From contig CAIURC010000193.1 of NCBI GenBank assembly GCA_903901425.1, positions 1 to 35,040 of the forward strand: a stretch of 35,040 bases of DNA, written 5' to 3'. This stretch comes from an uncultured Spartobacteria bacterium (GTDB taxonomy: Bacteria > Verrucomicrobiota > Verrucomicrobiia > Chthoniobacterales > Chthoniobacteraceae). A program made the position numbers and the translations under genes. Below the pieces are notes generated by a model that saw only the letters and a list, made by a program, of their open reading frames with translations, had not been told where the DNA came from and did not search any database. How positions within the stretch are numbered: the stretch's first letter is position 1; each line of letters begins with the position of its first letter. Below, piece after piece: positions 1-8,460 of this stretch.

Positions 1-121
1 CTCTCACCCCGAAACAATCCGATGTCCGGCTCCCCGCAGCGAGGCCCGCTTTCCGTCAGCCCACTCTCCCCGTTCTCAACGAAGCGACCTCGGCAGTTTC
101 CGGAAACAAAAAAATCTCCCG

Positions 122-1834
122 ATGAGCGCGCGGAAACCGCTGCACGAGATTCTGCTGGGGTGCGGCCTTTCTGAGGAGGACGCCGCGCCGCTGGCCGGGC
201 TTCCGGTTCCCACTGGGAGCACATGGACCTCCGAGGTCCTCAACTCCGGCAAGGTGGACGAGACCCTCCTGACCGGGGAACTGGCCCGGCTGTTTCAGAC
301 CCCGTTGGAAATGGTGGATCCGGAACGAATCGACCGGGCAGCGCTTTCCCTGCTGCCGAGCCGGTTTGTCTTCAAACACCACATCCTTCCCCTGGCTGGC
401 TCCCAGGACGAGGTGCGACTGGCCAGTTACGACGTGTTCAACCATGTCGCCCGTCGTCTCGCCTCACAACAGTTTGAGGGCCGGAAAATCCGCTGGGTCT
501 TGTGCCCGCGCGGACATCTCCTGCGCTCCATCAAAACTGTCTACGGGGTCGGCGCGGAGACGTTTGAGGAAATCCTTCAAAGCAGCCGGACCTACGACTA
601 CCAGGACGAACGCCAGCAATCGCAGGACATTACCGCAGACGACCCGGAGGCGAGTGTCGTCAAGTTTGTCAACCAAGTGATCCGGGAGGCCATTGTCGAG
701 CGGGCCACGGACATCCATGTGGAACCTCTGGAGAACGATCTCAGGATCCGGTACCGGATTGATGGGATGCTGCATGAGGTGGCGGTCCCTCCCCAACTGC
801 GCCTACTCCAGAACGCCATCATTTCGCGGCTCAAAGTCATGGCGCACATGGACATCGCTGAAAAGCGGCTCCCTCAGGACGGCCGGATCAACCTCACGAC
901 CAGCGCCGGAGCGATCGACGTCCGGGTGTCCACCATCCCCACCGTGAACGGGGAAAGCATCTCGCTGCGTTTGCTCAGCCGCAGCGAAACCCTCCAGTTC
1001 GGTCTGGAGCGGCTCGACATGAGCGCAGCCCAACTCGAGAACGTCCGCAAACTCCTCGCTGAACCGAACGGAATTATTCTGGTCACAGGCCCCACCGGTT
1101 CGGGCAAATCCACCTCGCTCTACTCCTTCCTCTCCAGCATCAACGCCGTCTCCCGCAGGATCATCACCGTTGAGGAACCCGTCGAATACCGTCTCCCGGG
1201 CGTCTCCCAGATCGACGTGAAGCCCGACATCGGCCTGACCTTTGCCAACGGTCTCCGGGCCATCCTTCGGCAGGATCCCAACATCGTCATGGTCGGCGAA
1301 ATCCGCGATTTTGAAACTGCGGAGATCTCCATCCGTGCCGCGATGACCGGCCACCTCGTGTTTTCCACCCTTCACACCAACGATGCCGTCAGCGGGATCA
1401 CCCGTCTGCTGGACATGGGAATCGAACCCTTTCTTCTCGCCAGCGTCGTCCGGGCGTTTCTTGCCCAGCGTCTGGTTCGGACCCTGTGCAACCATTGCAA
1501 GGCGCTGGCGGAGTATCCCGAGGATTACCTCCGCGAAACGGGCGTGCCGCCCGGAGCAGGCCGCCATTTCCACCGCGGAAAAGGCTGCGAACACTGCCGG
1601 AACACCGGGTACCGCGGACGGGCAGCCATCTACGAACTGGTCACCATCAACGAAAACCTGCGCCGCCTCATCATCGCCAAGCAACCCGGCTCGGCGCTCA
1701 AAAACCGTGCGGTGGCGGACGGCATGCACACCCTTCGGCAGGATGGCTGGCGCCGCGTCCTTCAAGGGATGACCTCCGTGGAAGAGGTCCTCCGAGTGAC
1801 CCAGCAGGACGAATCCATCGCGGAAACCGACTAG
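122..1834 (+). CDS. GspE/PilB-type secretion or pilus assembly ATPase
   Basis: This 570-residue protein is a hexameric cytoplasmic ATPase that powers a type II secretion or type IV pilus machine. Residues about 1-150 form the variable N-terminal part (T2SSE/MshEN-like). From about 180 the catalytic core begins, with the Walker A motif GPTGSGKS at 323-330, a Walker B region around NIVMVGEIRD (387-396) and the histidine-box segment FSTLHTN (414-420). The four-cysteine zinc site characteristic of GspE/PilB is intact: C456xxC459 and C489xxC492. The length is normal for the family. The ATG follows an A-rich stretch without a clear ribosome binding site. No other secretion or pilus gene lies in the window, so the choice between GspE and PilB cannot be settled here. 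Confidence 0.93.
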   Translation: MSARKPLHEILLGCGLSEEDAAPLAGLPVPTGSTWTSEVLNSGKVDETLLTGELARLFQTPLEMVDPERIDRAALSLLPSRFVFKHHILPLAGSQDEVRLASYDVFNHVARRLASQQFEGRKIRWVLCPRGHLLRSIKTVYGVGAETFEEILQSSRTYDYQDERQQSQDITADDPEASVVKFVNQVIREAIVERATDIHVEPLENDLRIRYRIDGMLHEVAVPPQLRLLQNAIISRLKVMAHMDIAEKRLPQDGRINLTTSAGAIDVRVSTIPTVNGESISLRLLSRSETLQFGLERLDMSAAQLENVRKLLAEPNGIILVTGPTGSGKSTSLYSFLSSINAVSRRIITVEEPVEYRLPGVSQIDVKPDIGLTFANGLRAILRQDPNIVMVGEIRDFETAEISIRAAMTGHLVFSTLHTNDAVSGITRLLDMGIEPFLLASVVRAFLAQRLVRTLCNHCKALAEYPEDYLRETGVPPGAGRHFHRGKGCEHCRNTGYRGRAAIYELVTINENLRRLIIAKQPGSALKNRAVADGMHTLRQDGWRRVLQGMTSVEEVLRVTQQDESIAETD

Positions 1835-1912
1835 CGGGCCCGTGGTTTTTCTGACGGCTGCAAAATTCGTTTCGCTGGAAATCCAGCCTGATCCCCACTA
1901 GGACTGAGGGGG

Positions 1913-3085
1913 ATGTTCAGCCCCAAGTTTTCCCCCGCCCTCGGCCGCCCCCTGCTCCAAGCCTTTTCCCCTGCCCTTTTCGCATGGCTCTGCATGGCGC
2001 CTCCTGCGCAAAGCCAGGCGCCCGCTGGAAACAAACCAGAAACCAAACCGGCTTCCGCCAAGGGAGATGCCAAAGCTCCTGTGGCTCAAAAGAAGAAGGC
2101 TGCCGCCCGGAGTCTGCAGGTTTCCATGCGGGACGGCCTCCGCTTTGATCCGCCCCGGTTGAGCGTCGCGCCCGGCCAGGATTTTGTGCTCACGGTGGAA
2201 AACGCCGATACCACTCATCAAACCCACAACCTGGTTCTTCTCAACCCGGGCACCCTTCAGGCAACTGTCCAGGCCTCGATGGAACTGGGGGAAAAGGGCC
2301 CTGAACTCCATTTCGTCCCGAAATCGCCCAATGTTCTAGCCAGCACCACGGTTCTTGGTCCGGACCAGAAAGTGCAGCTCAAACTGAAGATCGAGAAACC
2401 TGGCATCTACCCGTACGTCTGCACCTTCCCTGGCCACGGCATGGTCATGTACGGCGCCCTGTATGTCGGGGAACCCATGCCGGAACTCTCCAAGGACCCC
2501 AACGTCCCCAGTGTGACCCTCCAAGCCATGACAGCCGGCGGCGGCCGCAGGCCTTTCATTCAGCGCATGTTCATGCCGGATACCGGCCCGGCTTCCATCG
2601 CTGTCGCGCTTCCAGGCAAACAGAACTACTGCTGGGACAGCGTCCTGTGCAGGCTGCGCTATTCATGGACCGGGTCGTTTCTGGATGCCTCCGAACACTG
2701 GTCTGGAAACGGAAAGGCGCTTGCCACGCTCCCCGAAAAACCGTGGTGGACTGCTCCGCGTGAAACCCTGGACCTGCGCTTTGGCAAGCCCGAGTCGCCC
2801 GCACCAAAACTCAAGTTCCGCGGGTACAGGGTTTCTGAGGGCCTCCCCGAATTCCATTACACCGCCGACGGCAAAGACGTTTTCCAATCCGTCACTGAAA
2901 TGCCTGAGGGCGCTGGCATCGTGCTCAAGTACCGGATCCCTGAACCGCCACCGATGACGGTGTTAATCTTGGGAAAAAACACGCCCTTCAAAACAACCTC
3001 GGGCGAAATGCGGGAAGGCGCACTCCGTCTGACTGCCGATCAAGCCCGCGAGTTCACCCTCCAACTCTCTGTCCCCCAGCCATGA
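1913..3085 (+). CDS. Secreted azurin-type cupredoxin with an added C-terminal domain
   Basis: This 390-residue exported blue-copper protein probably shuttles electrons in the periplasm. A hydrophobic N-terminal segment (about residues 10-34) looks like a signal peptide and is followed by a Lys/Ala/Pro-rich linker. The cupredoxin domain spans about 68-187. All type 1 copper ligands can be placed: H105 in THNLVL, then C170, H175 and M179 in CTFPGHGMVM, with the same spacing as azurin. Residues about 200-390 form a second domain (with YCWDSVLCRLRYSWTGSFLD), of a type I recall from large multi-domain secreted proteins of Verrucomicrobiota; its function is unknown to me. There is no CxxCH haem motif. 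The stop overlaps the next start by 4 bases (ATGA), so the two are probably translationally coupled. Confidence 0.88.
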   Translation: MFSPKFSPALGRPLLQAFSPALFAWLCMAPPAQSQAPAGNKPETKPASAKGDAKAPVAQKKKAAARSLQVSMRDGLRFDPPRLSVAPGQDFVLTVENADTTHQTHNLVLLNPGTLQATVQASMELGEKGPELHFVPKSPNVLASTTVLGPDQKVQLKLKIEKPGIYPYVCTFPGHGMVMYGALYVGEPMPELSKDPNVPSVTLQAMTAGGGRRPFIQRMFMPDTGPASIAVALPGKQNYCWDSVLCRLRYSWTGSFLDASEHWSGNGKALATLPEKPWWTAPRETLDLRFGKPESPAPKLKFRGYRVSEGLPEFHYTADGKDVFQSVTEMPEGAGIVLKYRIPEPPPMTVLILGKNTPFKTTSGEMREGALRLTADQAREFTLQLSVPQP

Positions 3086-4629
3086 AACCGATTGCCCTGC
3101 TCCTGCCGCTTGCCTTCCCGCTTCTGGCGAACGCCCAAACCGCCGCGACCCACGGATCGCCCTCCGCAACCGCCCCGTACTACGCCGTAGAAAAAATCCA
3201 GACTCCGCCCGGCGTTGACCCCCAGATCGGCGCACTGCTCGTTCTTCCCGACCAACGGGTGGCAGCTGCGTTTCACCATGGCGAGGTGGGTATCTACAAT
3301 CCCGCGGACAACTCCTGGAAAATATTCGCAGAGGGCCTCCATGAACCCTTGGGCATGCTCGCTGAAAAGGACGGCTCGCTCCTGGTCATGCAACGGGCGG
3401 AACTCACCCGCCTCAAGGACACCAACCTCGATGGCGTGGCCGACCACTACGAAACCGCATGGTCCGATTTCGGACTGACGGGCAACTACCACGAATTCGC
3501 TTTCGGACCGGCTCAGGCCCCGGACGGCAGGATTTTTGTGGGGCTCAACCTCGCCTCTAACGGCGACACCATTGCCCGCGAAATCCGTGGTCCATGGAGT
3601 CCCGTAGGCCTTGCAAGAGAGGAGTTTTACGGAGACTGGAAAAAAGCGGGGCCTTTGGCGGGCCGCATGTACTCGCGGGTTCCGTGGCGGGGTTGGATTA
3701 TGGAGGTGGACCCAAAAACAGGGACTGCCAAACCCTTTGCACTTGGGTTCCGGTCCCCGGATGGCCTCGGATTTACCGCATCGGGAGAGCTCGTGGTCTC
3801 GGACAACCAGGGCGACTGGCGGGGCAGCAGCGAGCTCCATGTCGTTCAAAAGAACGGTTTTCACGGGCACCCGGCCAGCTTGGTTTGGAAAAAGAACTGG
3901 GATGGAACAAACCCACTGGATGTGCCGACAGCGAAACTGGAGTCCCAGCGGACACCGCCCGCGCTTTGGTTTCCGCACAACATCTACGCCAACTCACCAA
4001 CCCAGCCCGTCACGATTCCGAAAACAGCCGCCTGGGGTCCATTTGGAGGCCAGACTTTGATCGGTGAAATGAACAGCCCCCGCCTGCTCCGGCTGCTCCT
4101 GGAAAAGGTGGACGGCGTTTGGCAGGGCGCCTGCGTGAACCTCGGCGAGTTCAAGGAACTCAAACTGGGACTCCATCGCCTGGCGTTCCGCGGAGACAGC
4201 CTATGGGTGGGGCGCACCCACCTTTCCTGGGCTGGCAGCGAGGGCATCGCCACGGTCACTCCAAGAGGCAAACTGCCTTTCGACCCGCTCGACATCCACG
4301 TCACCCCGAAGGGATTCAACCTCTCATTCACAGAACCCCTCTCCGATTCCGCCTCGGAAATCGGGTCCTGGAAGGTGGAGCACTACACCTACGCGTACCA
4401 CTCCACGTACGGCTCACCCCAACTCGAAAAGGGGACTTCCACCCCAACCCGGGTCTCTGTCGCACCCGACCGGAAATCCGTGGAGTTGGAATTCCCGTCT
4501 CTGAAACCGCACTTCGTCTACGACTTCAATCTGTCAGACATCCAGTCGGCAGCGGGCACAAAACCCCTCAATCCGCGGATTGCATACACCCTTCACCGGA
4601 TTCCAAAACAGTCTCCCTCAAAGAAGTAG
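3082..4629 (+). CDS. Secreted sorbosone/glucose dehydrogenase-like beta-propeller protein
   Basis: This 515-residue protein starts with a Sec signal peptide (about residues 1-19). Residues about 30-400 form a six-bladed propeller of the soluble PQQ sugar dehydrogenase/sorbosone dehydrogenase group, with features such as the calcium-type loop DTNLDGVADHYE, GFRSPDGLGF and VVSDNQGDW. Residues about 405-510 form a beta-sandwich-like tail that in PVC-group proteins often follows such propellers. No CxxCH haem site is present, unlike many of the larger PVC homologues. The 4-base overlap with the azurin gene upstream suggests the two act together, with azurin as a possible electron acceptor; that is inference. 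Whether it binds PQQ and oxidises a sugar, or only keeps the fold, cannot be read from the sequence. Confidence 0.8.
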   Translation: MKPIALLLPLAFPLLANAQTAATHGSPSATAPYYAVEKIQTPPGVDPQIGALLVLPDQRVAAAFHHGEVGIYNPADNSWKIFAEGLHEPLGMLAEKDGSLLVMQRAELTRLKDTNLDGVADHYETAWSDFGLTGNYHEFAFGPAQAPDGRIFVGLNLASNGDTIAREIRGPWSPVGLAREEFYGDWKKAGPLAGRMYSRVPWRGWIMEVDPKTGTAKPFALGFRSPDGLGFTASGELVVSDNQGDWRGSSELHVVQKNGFHGHPASLVWKKNWDGTNPLDVPTAKLESQRTPPALWFPHNIYANSPTQPVTIPKTAAWGPFGGQTLIGEMNSPRLLRLLLEKVDGVWQGACVNLGEFKELKLGLHRLAFRGDSLWVGRTHLSWAGSEGIATVTPRGKLPFDPLDIHVTPKGFNLSFTEPLSDSASEIGSWKVEHYTYAYHSTYGSPQLEKGTSTPTRVSVAPDRKSVELEFPSLKPHFVYDFNLSDIQSAAGTKPLNPRIAYTLHRIPKQSPSKK

Positions 4630-4672
4630 CCCCCCCCTCAAATCCCGCCCCAGAACGGAGTTCAGCCCCCCC

Positions 4673-5554
4673 ATGAACCGCATTCTCTCCCTTACCATCG
4701 CACTGACCCTCTTTCTTCCCGCCCTGCATGGAGCGGACGACTACGCTCCAGGCCCGGACTCCCAGCCCAACCCGGATGTTCCGAAGGGCAAGGTCATCCA
4801 GATGCCTCCATGGACGGACTCCAAGGTTTTTCCGGGTACCAAGCGCGACTGGTGGATCTATGTTCCCAGCCAGTACCAACCCTCCCAGCCCGCCTGCGCG
4901 ATGGTGTTTTGTGACGGCGCAGGATTTGTAAAACCCGATGGCGCATTCCGTGTCCCGGTGGTTTTCGACAACCTGATTGCGCGCCATGAAATCCCGGTGA
5001 CCCTCGGGATTTTCATCAACCCGGGCGCATTCCCGGCGCTGCAATCCGGCCAGAAAGACCGCAGCAACCGGAGTTTTGAGTACGACTCCCTCGGAGACCG
5101 GTACGCCCGGTTTCTCCTTGAGGAAATCCTGCCCGAAGTCCGCAAAGAATATCAAATCAGCGAGGCTCCAGGGGATCTGGCACTCTGCGGCAACAGTTCC
5201 GGCGGGATCTGTGCGTTCACCGCCGCATGGGAACACCCCGAACGCTTTGGCAAAGTCATCAGCCACATCGGAAGCTTCACCAATATCCGGGGCGGACACG
5301 TCTACCCGGCCTTGGTGCGGGAAACCAAAGACAAACCCAGACCGATCCGGGTCTTTCTTCAGGATGGTTCCAATGACCTCGACAACCTCCATGGCAACTG
5401 GCCTCTGGCAAACCAGGAAATGGCGGCAGCCCTGAAGTTTGCCGGCTACGATTACCAGTTCGTGCTCGGTGAGGGCGGACACAGCGGCAAACACGGCGGC
5501 AGCATCTTCCCGGAAACCCTCCGCTGGATCTGGAGGGATCATCCCCGCCGTTGA
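4673..5554 (+). CDS. Secreted esterase, alpha/beta hydrolase of the esterase D/enterochelin esterase type
   Basis: This 293-residue hydrolase has a signal peptide (MNRILSLTIALTLFLPALHG, cut near residue 20). The nucleophile elbow is GNSSG with S175. Likely acid and base are D231 or a nearby Asp in FLQDGSNDLDN, and a histidine in GEGGHSGKHGG (H270 or H274). Motifs such as FVPxx and RDWWxYVP match carbohydrate-acting esterases (putative esterase family PF00756). The in-frame ATG at 4580 lies inside the upstream gene and would bury the signal peptide, so I chose 4673. The neighbouring gene 36 bases downstream carries a second copy of this domain. The substrate could be an acylated sugar or phenolic ester; nothing in the sequence fixes it. 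Confidence 0.87.
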   Translation: MNRILSLTIALTLFLPALHGADDYAPGPDSQPNPDVPKGKVIQMPPWTDSKVFPGTKRDWWIYVPSQYQPSQPACAMVFCDGAGFVKPDGAFRVPVVFDNLIARHEIPVTLGIFINPGAFPALQSGQKDRSNRSFEYDSLGDRYARFLLEEILPEVRKEYQISEAPGDLALCGNSSGGICAFTAAWEHPERFGKVISHIGSFTNIRGGHVYPALVRETKDKPRPIRVFLQDGSNDLDNLHGNWPLANQEMAAALKFAGYDYQFVLGEGGHSGKHGGSIFPETLRWIWRDHPRR

Positions 5555-5590
5555 CCCCCCCCCACTCTCCCAGCTCCCCCCCACTGTCCT

Positions 5591-7357
5591 ATGTCCAAGC
5601 TCTCTCTCCTGTTCGGGTGCGCACTCCTCGGTGCACCCTTCTTGGCATCGCTCTCCAAGGCCGCCGAACCGCATCCGCTCGCATTGGAACAACCCGGCGT
5701 TCCCAAGGGCACGCTGCACCCCATGCCTCCGTGGGAATCCCAAATTTTCGCGGACACCATTCGGGACTGGTGGGTTTATGTGCCCGCTCAGTACACCCCC
5801 GAAAAACCTGCTGCGGTCATGGTGTTCCAGGATGGCCACGACTACATCAAGCCGTCTGGCGCATGGCGGGTTCCCACCGTGTTCGACAACCTGATTTCTT
5901 CAGGCAAAATGCCTGTCACCATCGGAGTTTTCATCAATCCCGGCCACTCCAAGTCCAAACCAAAACCGGAGTCCCCGTGGAAAAGCAGCAACCGCAGCTT
6001 TGAATACGACTCCCTGGGGGACCGCTACTCCCGTTTTCTTCTTGAGGAGATTCTTCCCGCAGTCGAGGCCCGTTTTCCTCTCACCAAAGACCCGGCTCAG
6101 CGTGCCATCTGCGGGGCGAGTTCCGGCGGGGCCTGTTCCTTTACCGTGGGCTGGGAACGCCCAGATGCTTTCCGGAAGATCCTCTCCACCATCGGCAGTT
6201 TCACCAACCTGCGCAGCGCCCACAATTATCCCTCGTGGATTCGGAAAACGGAACGCAAACCACTTCGGGTATACCTCGAAGACTGCGGCGGCGATGTCGA
6301 CAACCTCTACGGAAACTGGCCTCTCGCCAACCAGCAGATGGCGGCCGCCCTCCGCTACATGGGCTATGACACCCGGTTCGATTACGCCGAAGGATTTGCC
6401 CACAATTCCCAGCACGCAGGCCCCCTCCTCCCGGAGGCCCTCCAGTGGCTCTGGCGCACTGAAACGCCCGAACCCCTCATCTCCACCCGGGGCGATCTCG
6501 GCGGCGACATGACCCTTCACAGGCTCCTCATCGAAAACGAATCATGGTCTGTGGTGGCAGAAAACCTCGGGTTCGCGGATGGCCCCTGCTCCGATGCGGA
6601 TGGCAACTTCTATTTTTCCGACATGAAAGCCCCTGGAATCTTCCGGGTCGGAAAGGACGGCAAACCCGTCAAACTTCTGGATGAACCCGCCAGTGGACTT
6701 GAGTTCGGCCCCAACGGCCTGCTGTACGCCTGTCAGGGAAGCAAAAAGCGCCTTATCTCCATTGACCTTTCCAGCGGCCGCATCGAGGTCGTTGCCTCCG
6801 AGGTCCAACCCAATGACCTGGCTGTCTCCAAGACGGGCCACGTTTATTTCACTGAAACTGGCAAAAAACAGGTGAGCTGGGTTCCGGCAGGAACCACGGA
6901 ACTCCGCGTGGCAGATACCGGAATTCAAGCCCCCAACGGAATCGCGCTCTCTCCAGACCATGGCACTCTGGCCGTTTCGGACTACCGGGGCGAGAATGTT
7001 TGGACGTTTTCCGTGCACCCCGATGGAAGTCTTTCCGCCAAGACGCCCTACATGACCCTCTGCACCGAAGTGGACATTCAGAACACGGCCACCAACGGCC
7101 GCGGCGCCGCATTCAAAACGGCCTCTGGCGGGGATGGGATGGCCACCGACCGTGCCGGCCGTTACTACGTCGCCAGCAATCTGGGAATCCAAGTGTTCGA
7201 CCCCACTGGCCGACTCTGTGGAATCGTTTCACGCCCGCAGCTGCAAAAGCCGCTGACCAGTTGCATCCTCTCTGGCGAAAACTTCGGGTATCTCTACGCC
7301 ACAAACGGCGACAAAATCTATCGCCGCAAGGTCCAGAACAACGCGTCGTCCAAGTAA
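5591..7357 (+). CDS. Secreted esterase fused to SMP-30/gluconolactonase-like propeller
   Basis: This 588-residue protein has a signal peptide (about 1-24) and two catalytic-type domains. Residues about 26-290 repeat the esterase encoded just upstream, with nucleophile S177 in GASSG, acid candidates in [10 protein letters not shown] (231-238) and histidines H271 and H275. Residues about 315-580 form an SMP-30/gluconolactonase/LRE-like six-bladed propeller. Expected metal-site segments are visible as [18 protein letters not shown] and GGDGMATD. The first ligand position, usually Glu in an EGP motif, is Asp here (FADGP, residues 328-332). Fusion of an esterase and a lactonase suggests sequential hydrolysis of a sugar ester and a lactone, or binding to one polymer; this is inference. 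Confidence 0.86.
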   Translation: MSKLSLLFGCALLGAPFLASLSKAAEPHPLALEQPGVPKGTLHPMPPWESQIFADTIRDWWVYVPAQYTPEKPAAVMVFQDGHDYIKPSGAWRVPTVFDNLISSGKMPVTIGVFINPGHSKSKPKPESPWKSSNRSFEYDSLGDRYSRFLLEEILPAVEARFPLTKDPAQRAICGASSGGACSFTVGWERPDAFRKILSTIGSFTNLRSAHNYPSWIRKTERKPLRVYLEDCGGDVDNLYGNWPLANQQMAAALRYMGYDTRFDYAEGFAHNSQHAGPLLPEALQWLWRTETPEPLISTRGDLGGDMTLHRLLIENESWSVVAENLGFADGPCSDADGNFYFSDMKAPGIFRVGKDGKPVKLLDEPASGLEFGPNGLLYACQGSKKRLISIDLSSGRIEVVASEVQPNDLAVSKTGHVYFTETGKKQVSWVPAGTTELRVADTGIQAPNGIALSPDHGTLAVSDYRGENVWTFSVHPDGSLSAKTPYMTLCTEVDIQNTATNGRGAAFKTASGGDGMATDRAGRYYVASNLGIQVFDPTGRLCGIVSRPQLQKPLTSCILSGENFGYLYATNGDKIYRRKVQNNASSK

Positions 7358-7392
7358 GCCTACCCCACAAAGGCCCCAGGCATGTCGAGGAA

Positions 7393-7406
7393 AGGCGCTG
7401 GCGCCT
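7393..7406 (-). terminator. GC-rich inverted repeat after the methyltransferase stop
   Basis: AGGCGC and GCGCCT are separated by two bases, which would fold as a five-base-pair stem with a small loop. On the minus strand it begins 4 bases beyond the stop codon of the methyltransferase gene and is followed by TT. It lies between two convergent genes, where a terminator would be useful. The U-tract is very short, so the call is tentative. Confidence 0.3.
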
Positions 7407-7409
7407 CCG

Positions 7410-8333
7410 TCAGCTTTTCAGACAGATCCACAGGGTTTTTGCCGCGAGTTCCGCCGGAATGTCCTCCAACTCCGGTTCAGATCGGAAATCTGCGGACTGC
7501 CTTCTGGATCGAAGAACCCCGCGAGCCAGCAACTCCATGTTTTTCCGAGTCATCCTGGAGCAGTTGGTAGACAACAAAATTTTGGCGCCGGGGGTTGCGA
7601 CCTCTAAGGCAAGCGCCAGCAGGTCGCCAAGATGCTGCTCCACTTGAAACTTTCGCCCCTTGTTGCCCCGCGAAAATGTGGGCGGATCCAAGATCACCGC
7701 GTCGAACCGTTCCCCCTTCCTTGCCAGACGCGGCAAAAGGTCAAAGGTGTCCTCCGCATAAAACCGGTGTCCTGCATCTGGAACCGGATTCAGCCCGTTC
7801 AAGGTGAAGTTGGATCGGCCTCGATCGAGCGACTTCCTTGAAAGATCCACGCTGGTGGTCTGAGCGCCCGCCAGTGCGGCAACAACCGAGAAAGAGCAGG
7901 TGTAGGCAAAGGTGTTCAGAACTTTTTTGGGCGACATCCGCCTCAAAAACGCCCGGTTAGCGCGTTGATCCAGAAACAAACCAGCCGAGTATCCCGCGCC
8001 AAAATCCATGCCGTACCGGACACCCCCCTCTTCCACAACCGTCTCAAGACCTGCCCCGGCATCTCCGTCCAGAAGCACTGGAGCAGACCGCTCCACATTT
8101 TGAACGGGAACAAACCGTCCAAACAGCCGGGAGGAAAGAACCCCGGTTGCCTGTTGAAAGGCAGGGATCTCCTCGCGCACCCGGTCCAAGGCCGTTTCCT
8201 CCTGGTAGGACAACAGCCAGTCCCCACCGAACCGTTCAATCCACGCGAGGCCCGAGGAGAACAGGCGATGCGCGTTGGTCTGTTCCATGGCCATTTTCTG
8301 CAAAAAAGCCGGTGAAACCCACCGTCCCGGCAT
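7410..8333 (-). CDS. RlmI-like class I SAM-dependent methyltransferase
   Basis: With the start at 8333 the protein has 307 residues. It belongs to the SAM-dependent methyltransferase group that includes RlmI/RlmK rRNA cytosine methyltransferases (PF10672). Visible motifs are the SAM-binding segment VLNTFAYTCSFSVVAALAGA, the ribose-binding acidic strand SVDLSRKSL, and the catalytic-type motif ILDPPTFSRG. The N-terminal PUA domain found in RlmI is absent or very reduced. The reading frame runs open back to 8555, but that would overlap the divergent gene starting at 8461 and adds unlikely sequence, so I prefer ATG at 8333; ATG at 8294 is also possible. The substrate is probably RNA, but this is not certain. 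Confidence 0.8.
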   Translation of the reverse strand: MPGRWVSPAFLQKMAMEQTNAHRLFSSGLAWIERFGGDWLLSYQEETALDRVREEIPAFQQATGVLSSRLFGRFVPVQNVERSAPVLLDGDAGAGLETVVEEGGVRYGMDFGAGYSAGLFLDQRANRAFLRRMSPKKVLNTFAYTCSFSVVAALAGAQTTSVDLSRKSLDRGRSNFTLNGLNPVPDAGHRFYAEDTFDLLPRLARKGERFDAVILDPPTFSRGNKGRKFQVEQHLGDLLALALEVATPGAKILLSTNCSRMTRKNMELLARGVLRSRRQSADFRSEPELEDIPAELAAKTLWICLKS

Positions 8334-8460
8334 TTCGGGTTTGGGAACCGGGCGTCCGCCTTCGCGGTGATTGGAAAAAGAGCGTTTCAAGATACCCGGA
8401 GAACTGATTGCATACGGCCGCTTGTTCAAGTAGTTTAGCGCGCTTTTTTCGCTACTTCCT

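Noticed and set aside
803-1765. A 320-residue minus-strand open frame over the secretion ATPase.
   Set aside because: Antisense to an unambiguous GspE/PilB gene with Walker A and four zinc cysteines.
3082-4629. Possible c-type cytochrome domain on the propeller protein, as in many large PVC homologues.
   Set aside because: No CxxCH motif is present in this protein or in the adjacent azurin.
4568-5839. A 423-residue minus-strand open frame over the esterase genes.
   Set aside because: It crosses two genes with clear signal peptides and catalytic motifs on the plus strand, and shows no domain of its own.
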